Below, in pieces: positions 11,718 through 17,355 of a stretch of DNA of 17,355 nucleotides. The position numbers and the translations under genes are program-made. Below the pieces are notes generated by a model. That model ran no database searches. It saw nothing but the letters and a program-made list of their open reading frames with translations, and was not told the DNA's origin. Origin of the DNA: Planctomycetota bacterium (GTDB lineage: Bacteria; Planctomycetota; PUPC01; DSUN01); assembly GCA_016872875.1 (NCBI GenBank), contig VGYW01000160.1, forward strand, positions 1 through 17,355, given 5' to 3'. Numbering within the stretch: the stretch's first letter is position 1; each line of letters begins with the position of its first letter.

Positions 11718-14609
11718 GTGGCCGAGCTGACCGCTGACAAGCCGCACGAGGGCGTCGGGCAGCGCATCCTCCGCGCGACCCTCGTCATCATCTTCTTCCA
11801 GCTCTTCTGGAAGTTCGGCGGACTCGTCGTCACCGTCCTCGTCGGCTCCATCTTCGCCTCGGGGCCGGAGGCGGATGCCTACAACTTCGTCTCCAAGACC
11901 GTCGTGTTCCTCCTTCAGACCTTTTGCCTGAAGGTCTTCATACCGCTCCTTGTGCCGCTGTTCAAGGAGGAGCTCGCGGAGCGCGGCGAGGAGGGCGCCT
12001 GGCGGTTCGCCAACACGGTGCTGAACCTGACCATTGTGGCTCTCGCGGCCACGGTGGTGGCCGCCTTCGTCTTCGCCCCCCAGGTGCTGTCGCTCTTCGC
12101 GCCGGGCTTCAACGAGCAGCAGCTCGCCCTCAGCGCCCGCCTGATGCGCTGGATGCTCCCGGGCGTCTTCGGCATCTGTCTTGCGACAGTGACCTATGGC
12201 ATCCTCAACTCGTATAACGTCTTCGGCTACGCGGCGGCGGGCGACGGGGTGCAGAAGCTCGTGTGGGCCGGGGCGCTCTTTGCGGCGTCGCTGACCGGGC
12301 TCGCTCTGCCGCGGATGCTCGACGCCTTGGCGGTCGGCTTCGTCATCAGCGTGGGGGCGATGCTCCTCACCCACCTCCTCGGCCTCCGCGCGAAGCTCCG
12401 CTTCTACCGCCCCGGGCTGCCGGGCCTGAGCCTGCGGCGCATCGGCATCGAGGCCGCCATCCTCATTGGCCATCTTGTCGCACTCGGCGCTGGCTTGCTC
12501 GTATGCGAACAGTTGCGGCACCGGCTGCCCAACCAGGGCAGCCTCCTCGCTCTCCAGCAGGTGGTCCTGGTCATCGTCGTCGCGGCCTACCTGCTCCTCC
12601 TCTGGTGGCGCGCGCGAGGGCGGAAGACGCCCATGGCCAGGTTCGCAACCCTCGGCGTCCCGCTCCTCTTCGGCATCCTGTTCGCCAAGTACCGCGACAT
12701 CGTGACCAGCCTCTTCGCGTCGTTCACCGGCACGGGGGTCTTTTCCGATCTCGAATACGCGCGCAAGGTGGGCGAGGCGCCGAACACGCTCGTCATCGCC
12801 GCCCTCAGCATCGCACTCTTGCCCCACCTGAGCGAGCTGGCCGCCGCCAAGCTCTGGGGCGACTTCACAAACGTGATGACCAAGACCATCCGCGTCATCA
12901 TCGCCTTCTTCGTCCCACTCACCGCCCTGATGATCGTCCTGCGCCAGCCCATCATCGCCCTGCTCTTCGACCGCGGGAACTGGACGGATTACCACCTGAA
13001 GAGCGCGGGCGACGCCTTGGGGCTTTACATCCTGGCCCTGCCCTTCTTCGCCATCGAGAACCCCATCCAGCAGTCGTTCTTCGCCATGCAGCGGATGTGG
13101 GCGCCCACCATCATCGGCTTCCTCGGCACAGGCTTTCACATCCTCTTCCTCTTCATCGGCATCGAGTGGCTGGGCTACGGCTACTTCATCGTCGTGGCGG
13201 TCGTCTACGCCGCCGCCCGTGCATTCAAGAACATCATTCTCCTCCTCGTCATGCGGCTGCACGTCCGCATCCTCCCGTGGCGGCCCACCCTCATCTTCCT
13301 CGCCAAGGCCGCGATAGCCACGGCGGGCGTCTGGGCCGCCGCCGAGTTCACCTATCGCCCCCTCAGCAAGCTCCTCCCCCTCGACCCCTACCGCCGCCGC
13401 GAGGTCATGATTGACACCTTCAACGTCGAACTCCGCGACTGGGAGGCCGACAACGTAGACGACTTCCGCATCATCTCCAAGGCCGACAAGGACGACGCCG
13501 CGCTCCTCAAGGAAGCCTTCGGCACCACCGACGTGATGACCCGCCAGAACGGCCTCATGGCCCGCTATCGCCGCTCCCCCCGCCGTTTCGCCGGGCTGCG
13601 CCGGGACCTCGATGCCTTCGCAATGGACAGACTCTCGGGCGTCCATGCCACCGTGGCCGTCAGCCGACCCGCAGAGCTCACTTTCGAGCTGGAGGTCCGG
13701 GACGGAAGGAGGCTTGTTCACAAGGCATACCAGGCGGTGCCCGGGCGCCCCCAGGAAGTCGAACTGGAGTGGCCGGACCTCTCGCCGGGCAACAGTCTTC
13801 GTGATGTGGTCGCTCTGTGGGTTCGCGATACGACCGCGGTCTCTCATACAGAGCGGAAGCCGGCCACGCTAGTCCTGTCCTGGCTGGCCGTGGTGAGAGA
13901 CGTGGGTGGGTGGGAGCTGATGCGGCTAGAGCCCGCGTGGGCCGGCCACTGGTTCATTATTGGCAAAGACCCGGATGAACCGAGCGGCCCACCCCTGGTC
14001 CAAGATACTGGTGAGAGGTCACCGGAGCCCGAGATGGCGCTGCACCTGCCGCCCGCGGAGAAGCGCCGCAGCATCTGGTCCCCCGAGCTGGATGGCTATG
14101 ACCTGTCCGGCTGCGACCGCCTCACTTTCAAGGCCCGCGCCGACAAGCCTTGCCGCGTTGCGGTTGGGATCGTTGCTGCTTCAGTTGATATCGAGGTCAC
14201 GCCAGAGACCGGGCTGCCCACGATGACCGACTCGGTTGAGATCAAGGCCGGCGGGCGACGGAGGCAATACTCCATGCCTCTTGCGCGGTTCCTCTTCCCG
14301 GATGGCTCTCACGACCGTAAGACTGGAGTTTTCGACGGCATCAGGTTCGTTGTCCCCGAGGGCGTGGATTTTTGGCTCGACAACGTGGCCTTCGTGCGGG
14401 AGGCGAAGGGGCCACGCTTAGGGCGAGTGGCGCTGTTCTATGAGCTCGGCAAGCTCATCCACGTCGCCGTGCCGGCGCTCGCGGCGTTTGTGGTCTTCGT
14501 CGTCCTGCTCTTCGTCCTGCGCGTCGAAGAGGCGCGCGAGGCGTGGGAGTGGCTCCGGGAGAAGGGGCTGAAGAAGGTCTTGGGCAAGTTGCGAAGGAAG
14601 AAGGCATGA
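11718..14609 (+). CDS. MurJ/MOP-family lipid II flippase-like protein with extracytoplasmic CBM-like extension
   Basis: The protein has 963 residues, against about 500-550 for ordinary MurJ. It starts at GTG 11718 with GGAG at 11708-11711 and a strong promoter. Residues 15-545 hold about 14-15 hydrophobic helices of the MOP flippase superfamily. Typical stretches are ASGPEADAYNFVSK (47-60), LFAPGFNEQQ (126-135), LSIALLPHLSE (363-373) and LLFDRGNW (415-422). Charged positions in this part fit a lipid II flippase moving peptidoglycan precursor across the membrane. The region around 222-340 is longer than usual. Residues 546-900 are soluble and beta-rich. The second half runs from WSPELDGYDLSGCDRLTFKA (787-806) to FWLDNVAFV (885-893), an arrangement seen in CBM11/CIA30-type jelly rolls. 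A last helix (913-934) and a basic tail (951-963) follow. The extension has weaker GC3 bias than the helical part. An alternative is another MOP-type polysaccharide flippase. Confidence 0.85.
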   Translation: MAELTADKPHEGVGQRILRATLVIIFFQLFWKFGGLVVTVLVGSIFASGPEADAYNFVSKTVVFLLQTFCLKVFIPLLVPLFKEELAERGEEGAWRFANTVLNLTIVALAATVVAAFVFAPQVLSLFAPGFNEQQLALSARLMRWMLPGVFGICLATVTYGILNSYNVFGYAAAGDGVQKLVWAGALFAASLTGLALPRMLDALAVGFVISVGAMLLTHLLGLRAKLRFYRPGLPGLSLRRIGIEAAILIGHLVALGAGLLVCEQLRHRLPNQGSLLALQQVVLVIVVAAYLLLLWWRARGRKTPMARFATLGVPLLFGILFAKYRDIVTSLFASFTGTGVFSDLEYARKVGEAPNTLVIAALSIALLPHLSELAAAKLWGDFTNVMTKTIRVIIAFFVPLTALMIVLRQPIIALLFDRGNWTDYHLKSAGDALGLYILALPFFAIENPIQQSFFAMQRMWAPTIIGFLGTGFHILFLFIGIEWLGYGYFIVVAVVYAAARAFKNIILLLVMRLHVRILPWRPTLIFLAKAAIATAGVWAAAEFTYRPLSKLLPLDPYRRREVMIDTFNVELRDWEADNVDDFRIISKADKDDAALLKEAFGTTDVMTRQNGLMARYRRSPRRFAGLRRDLDAFAMDRLSGVHATVAVSRPAELTFELEVRDGRRLVHKAYQAVPGRPQEVELEWPDLSPGNSLRDVVALWVRDTTAVSHTERKPATLVLSWLAVVRDVGGWELMRLEPAWAGHWFIIGKDPDEPSGPPLVQDTGERSPEPEMALHLPPAEKRRSIWSPELDGYDLSGCDRLTFKARADKPCRVAVGIVAASVDIEVTPETGLPTMTDSVEIKAGGRRRQYSMPLARFLFPDGSHDRKTGVFDGIRFVVPEGVDFWLDNVAFVREAKGPRLGRVALFYELGKLIHVAVPALAAFVVFVVLLFVLRVEEAREAWEWLREKGLKKVLGKLRRKKA

Positions 14610-14611
14610 CC

Positions 14612-14694
14612 CGTGATGCGTGATACGTGATGCGTGACTAGGAGCACCAGTCGGCCACGTTTGTCTTCTCACGTATCACGTATCACGTATCACG
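14612..14694. repeat. Hairpin with heptamer-repeat arms upstream of cinA
   Basis: The left arm (14612-14637) contains CGTGATN units and the right arm (14669-14694) is CACGTAT repeated. Of 26 positions, 24 are Watson-Crick and the other two are G-U pairs in RNA. The loop is 31 nt. It starts three bases after the MurJ-like stop codon and ends 25 bases before cinA. The sequence after it is C-rich, so it is not a standard rho-independent terminator. Confidence 0.85.
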
Positions 14695-14719
14695 ACCCCC
14701 ATGTCGTCAAGGAAGCTCG

Positions 14720-15976
14720 ATGAAGGCGGTAATCCTGTCAATCGGCGATGAGGTGCTGACGGGCGAGGTGGCCGACACGAACGCGGCCTGGCTCGCCGAA
14801 CGGCTCGTCGAGCTGGGCGTCGAGGTGAGCTACCACACGTGCGTGGGCGACGTTGAGGACCACATCGAGCAGTCGCTCCGCTACGCCGCGCGGCGGGTGA
14901 ACCTGGTCGTGGCCTCGGGCGGACTTGGCCCGACGGAGGACGACCTGACCCGCCACGGGGCGGCCAAGGCGGCCAACGTGACGCTGGAGCTCCACGAGGA
15001 GTCGCTCGCGGCCATCGAGGAACGCTTCCATCGCTACGGCCGCCCCATGCCCGCGCAAAACCGCATCCAGGCAATGGTCCCCGATGGGGCCACCGTGCTG
15101 CCTAACACGGAGGGCACCGCGGCGGGCTTCGTCATGCGCGTGGGCGATGCCTATGCCGCCTTCCTGCCCGGCGTGCCGCGCGAGATGAGGGCGATGTTCG
15201 ACCGGGGCCTCGCCCCGTTCATCAGCAAGCTGCCGTTCGAGCGGCGAGCCGTCCGAGTCGAGCGCTTCCACACCTTCGGCGTGCCAGAGTCGGTGGTCAA
15301 CGAGAAGCTCGGCTCGCTGATGCTCCGCGGGGCCAACCCGCTGATCGGCCTGCGCGTGAGCGGCGGGGTGATCTCCGTGAAGCTCCTGGCCTCGGGCGTT
15401 GATGCTAAGGCGGCCGAGCGGGTGCTGGCCCCCGCGGCCGAGGCGGTGCGGCAGCGGCTCGGCGAGGCCATCTTCGGGACGGGCAACGACACCATCGAGG
15501 CCGCCGTCGCACGCCTCCTCGAACACCACTCTAAGACCATCGCCGTGGCCGAGTCGGTCACTGGCGGCCTCATCGGCCACCTCCTCACGAACGTGCCCGG
15601 CATCTCCCGCTTCCTGCGCGAGGACCTCGTGACCTACAGCAACGAGGCGAAGGCCGAGCTCCTCGGCGTCCCAGCCGAGATGCTCGAATCGGTCGGCGCC
15701 GTGAGCGAGGAGGTCGCCCGCGCGATGGCCGAGGGCGTGCGGAAGCGGGCCAAGGCAGATATCGGGCTCTCGACAACCGGCATCGCCGGCCCCACCGGCG
15801 GCAGGCCGGGGAAGCCCGTCGGACTCGTCTACGTCGCCCTCGCCGCCGAAGCCGACACCCGCGTCGAGCGCGTCACATTCGTCGGCGGCCGCGAGGTGAT
15901 CAAGGACCGTGCCGCGAAATACGCCCTCAACATGCTCAGGCTTCATCTGATGAAGACGGGGGATTGGTCGAGATGA
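14720..15976 (+). CDS. cinA: CinA-family nicotinamide-nucleotide amidohydrolase / ADP-ribose pyrophosphatase-like protein
   Basis: The protein has 418 residues, the same size as two-domain CinA proteins (about 395-420). The start is ATG 14720 with AGGAAG at 14710-14715. The N-terminal MoCF-like domain (COG1058, about 1-170) has GDEVLTGEVADTNAAWLAERL (9-29), SGGLGPTEDDLT (66-77), LPNTEGTAAGF (127-137) and LPGVPREM (149-156). The C-terminal PncC-type domain (about 260-415) has AVAESVTGGLIG (275-286) with the expected serine, TYSNEAKAELLGV (305-317) and GIAGPTGG (354-361). The C-terminal domain deamidates nicotinamide mononucleotide in pyridine-nucleotide recycling. The N-terminal domain in some members hydrolyses ADP-ribose. 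It acts in the cytoplasm. It is probably read with its neighbours on the same strand, and heptamer hairpins lie on both sides. Confidence 0.95.
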   Translation: MKAVILSIGDEVLTGEVADTNAAWLAERLVELGVEVSYHTCVGDVEDHIEQSLRYAARRVNLVVASGGLGPTEDDLTRHGAAKAANVTLELHEESLAAIEERFHRYGRPMPAQNRIQAMVPDGATVLPNTEGTAAGFVMRVGDAYAAFLPGVPREMRAMFDRGLAPFISKLPFERRAVRVERFHTFGVPESVVNEKLGSLMLRGANPLIGLRVSGGVISVKLLASGVDAKAAERVLAPAAEAVRQRLGEAIFGTGNDTIEAAVARLLEHHSKTIAVAESVTGGLIGHLLTNVPGISRFLREDLVTYSNEAKAELLGVPAEMLESVGAVSEEVARAMAEGVRKRAKADIGLSTTGIAGPTGGRPGKPVGLVYVALAAEADTRVERVTFVGGREVIKDRAAKYALNMLRLHLMKTGDWSR

Positions 15977-15982
15977 GGACGT

Positions 15983-16055
15983 GATTCGTGACGCGTGACT
16001 CGTGACCAGAGAAGAGCCACCGCCTTTCCTGGTCACGCGTCACGGGTCACGCATC
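15983..16055. repeat. Hairpin with heptamer-repeat arms downstream of cinA
   Basis: Arms 15983-16008 and 16030-16055 match at 23 of 26 positions, and the two T-to-G differences would be G-U pairs or close to it. The repeat unit, CGTGACN, is a variant of the CGTGATN unit found upstream of cinA. The loop is 21 nt. It starts seven bases after the cinA stop and ends 20 bases before the next gene. Confidence 0.8.
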
Positions 16056-16074
16056 CGGCGCTGCCCCTACGGAC

Positions 16075-16935
16075 ATGCGAATGCCCAGGTATAGACTCCT
16101 CGCCATTGACATAGATGGAACCCTCCTCGATAGCACTTCGCACCTCCGCCCCGCGGTGCGCGACGCCCTGCGCCGCGCGGTGGCGGGCGGCCTCAGCGTG
16201 GTGCTCTGCACGGGCCGCCGCTACCGCACGGCGATCCCCATCGCCGAGGAGCTTGGCCTTGCCCTCCCGCTTATCTGCCACAGCGGGGCACTGGTGAAGG
16301 AGACCGCGAGCCACCGCACCCTCTTCGCCAATCCCATCCCCCTTGACGTGCTGCGGCTCCTCCTGGGCGCCCTCGGCGACTTCGGCCTCACGCCTATGGT
16401 CTACACCGACACGTTCCATACCCAGACCGACTTCTACCTCCAGCGCGACGTGCCGCTCACGCCCTACCATACGGACTACCTTCTGAAGAACAACGGCTGG
16501 TATCGCTTCGTGGAGTCGCTCGACGGCGGCCTGCCGGCCCCCGCGGTCCAGGTCTGCACGTTCGGCGAGCTGGGCGAGCTTCAGCGCATCCGGCCGCTCC
16601 TCCGCGAGCGCCTCGCCGGCCGCACCACCTGCCACCTCCTCAGCTCCGCCAAGTACCTCGGCAACTTCCTCGAGTTCCAGACCGGCTCCGCCTCCAAGTG
16701 GGCAGCCCTCTCCGACATCCTGGCTGCCAACGGCATCGCCCCTGCCGAGGTCGTGGCCATCGGGGACGACGAGAACGACATCTCGATGCTGCGTGCGGCC
16801 GGCCTCGGCATCGCAGTGGGCAACGCCTCCTACGCCGTGAAATCCGCCGCACACATTGTTGCCCCTTCCAACGATGAGGACGGCGTCGCCAGGATCATAG
16901 AGAAGCTGCTGGACGGTACGGGCGAGCACAGATGA
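16075..16935 (+). CDS. Cof-type HAD-superfamily phosphatase
   Basis: The protein has 286 residues, typical of Cof/HAD class IIB enzymes (about 260-290). The motifs are in order: DIDGTLLD (12-19, nucleophile D12 and acid D14), CTGRR (45-49, motif II with T46), a conserved lysine K208 in SASKWAAL (205-212), and GDDENDISML (230-239, motif IV metal ligands). The cap domain between motifs II and III is of C2B type. Members dephosphorylate sugar phosphates, flavin or pyridoxal phosphates, and the substrate cannot be told here. The start at 16075 has no clear Shine-Dalgarno, and an ATG two codons later is equally possible. The downstream gene starts within its stop codon (ATGA overlap), which suggests translational coupling. 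Confidence 0.92.
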   Translation: MRMPRYRLLAIDIDGTLLDSTSHLRPAVRDALRRAVAGGLSVVLCTGRRYRTAIPIAEELGLALPLICHSGALVKETASHRTLFANPIPLDVLRLLLGALGDFGLTPMVYTDTFHTQTDFYLQRDVPLTPYHTDYLLKNNGWYRFVESLDGGLPAPAVQVCTFGELGELQRIRPLLRERLAGRTTCHLLSSAKYLGNFLEFQTGSASKWAALSDILAANGIAPAEVVAIGDDENDISMLRAAGLGIAVGNASYAVKSAAHIVAPSNDEDGVARIIEKLLDGTGEHR

Positions 16936-17267
16936 TCACCCTCCCAAATGCAGATCATGCCCGTATCGACAGCAGGAAGATCACTGAGTACCTGCTCTGC
17001 TCGACACATCCGGAAGGGGCGAGCAAGGCGAGGTTCTTCAAAGGGTTCGGTTTTCGCATTGAGGACTGGCAGGTCTTGGCCGGGGCCATTCGCGCCCATG
17101 GGGCGGCCCACCTTGTGGTCCGCGTGGTGGAATCCGCCTACGGGACGCGCTATACTGTGGAAGGGCCGCTGGAGACGCCGAGCGGAAGGAAGCCGATTGT
17201 CCGCACAGTGTGGGTTGTTGATGAAGGTCCAGACGCCCCACGTCTCATTACAGCCTATCCTGCCTAG
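16932..17267 (+). CDS. DUF6883-like small protein
   Basis: The protein has 111 residues. It opens with LPNADHARIDSRKITEYLL (4-22), continues with HPEGASKARFFKGFGF (26-41) and ends with TRYTVEGPLETPSGRK (72-87) and VRTVWVVDEG (90-99) then PRLITAYP (103-110). This fits the DUF6883 family as I know it, a short protein of unknown biochemical role. The start codon overlaps the stop codon of the HAD gene (ATGA, 16932-16935). The following gene is DUF4926-like, a pairing seen elsewhere that may be a toxin-antitoxin or toxin-immunity type unit. That functional idea is inference only. Base composition is lower in GC than the HAD and cinA genes, which hints at recent acquisition. Confidence 0.75.
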   Translation: MITLPNADHARIDSRKITEYLLCSTHPEGASKARFFKGFGFRIEDWQVLAGAIRAHGAAHLVVRVVESAYGTRYTVEGPLETPSGRKPIVRTVWVVDEGPDAPRLITAYPA

Positions 17268-17276
17268 GAGCAGGCC

Positions 17277-17355
17277 ATGATCAGGGAACACGATCGAGTG
17301 GTCTTGACGACCGACGTCCCGGAAGAAGGCCTAGAAGCCGGCGATGTTGGGACCG
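17277..17355 (+). CDS. DUF4926-like protein, N-terminal fragment cut by the window end
   Basis: Twenty-six codons are visible before the window ends, starting MIREHDRVVLTTDVPEEGLE and continuing AGDVGT. The pattern D-x-V-V-L-T-x-D-x-P-E-x-G-L-x-A-G-D-V-G-T matches the start of DUF4926 proteins (about 60-80 residues). The Shine-Dalgarno AGGAG (17266-17270) overlaps the stop codon of the DUF6883-like gene, with a 6-nt gap to the ATG. The two genes are therefore expected to be translated together. The 3' end lies outside the window. Confidence 0.7.
   Translation, partial: MIREHDRVVLTTDVPEEGLEAGDVGT

Noticed and set aside
11637..13847. A 736-codon minus-strand reading frame opposite the MurJ-like gene
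   Set aside because: Its translation is very rich in D, E, G, H and R with no recognisable domain. The plus strand has clear membrane helices, a promoter and a ribosome site. Long antisense frames are expected opposite GC-rich genes.
14669..14719. Heptamer repeats as iterons of a replication origin
   Set aside because: The repeats exist as paired arms of hairpins on both sides of cinA, with no DnaA boxes, AT-rich region or replication gene nearby.
14738..16036. A 432-codon minus-strand reading frame opposite cinA
   Set aside because: It has no family features, and cinA on the plus strand is unambiguous.

Overview
The window looks like chromosomal DNA from an uncultured, GC-rich bacterium, most likely a planctomycete. 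The reasons are a secreted PQQ-type propeller protein beginning DWPQF after its signal peptide, a Tat-exported sugar-isomerase-fold protein, a Gfo/Idh/MocA oxidoreductase, a large secreted glycoside-hydrolase-like protein, and intergenic spaces packed with palindromic repeats. Verrucomicrobiota or Armatimonadota cannot be excluded. No RNA gene, transposase or CRISPR array is visible.

Left half (1-9233), sugar-related genes. A repeat-filled leader (1-340) precedes a promoter and a Gfo/Idh/MocA dehydrogenase (427-1491). A repeat field follows and contains a small frameshifted secreted coiled-coil gene (1703-1982). Then come a secreted glycoside-hydrolase-like protein (2346-4916), a convergent 2-keto-3-deoxygluconate-kinase-like PfkB kinase (5193-6281, minus), a divergent Tat-exported L-fucose/L-arabinose-isomerase-fold protein (6470-7885), and a convergent PQQ-propeller protein (7980-9233, minus). 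Together they suggest capture and catabolism of a polysaccharide-derived sugar or uronate. Each gene is separately oriented and most have their own promoter, so this is a functional neighbourhood and not one operon.

Middle (9234-11717). A second repeat field is followed by a lipoprotein (9700-10644, minus) whose C-terminal third carries an in-frame translated palindromic repeat. A small membrane-anchored protein (11109-11450) follows. It is bracketed by two large hairpins whose arms are imperfect CGT/ACG trinucleotide repeats, each near sigma70-type promoters.

Right part (11718-17355), envelope and housekeeping. A MurJ/MOP-family flippase (11718-14609) carries a roughly 370-residue extracytoplasmic beta-rich, CBM-like extension plus a final membrane helix. 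It is followed by cinA (14720-15976), a Cof-type HAD phosphatase (16075-16935), a DUF6883-like gene (16932-17267) and the start of a DUF4926-like gene (17277, cut by the window end). cinA is bracketed by two hairpins built from heptamer repeats.

Several starts were moved inward from the longest reading frame, using Shine-Dalgarno sites, signal peptides and promoters (2346, 6470, 9233, 10644, 11109). The most unusual content is the MurJ-CBM-like fusion and the recurring hairpins made of complementary microsatellites.
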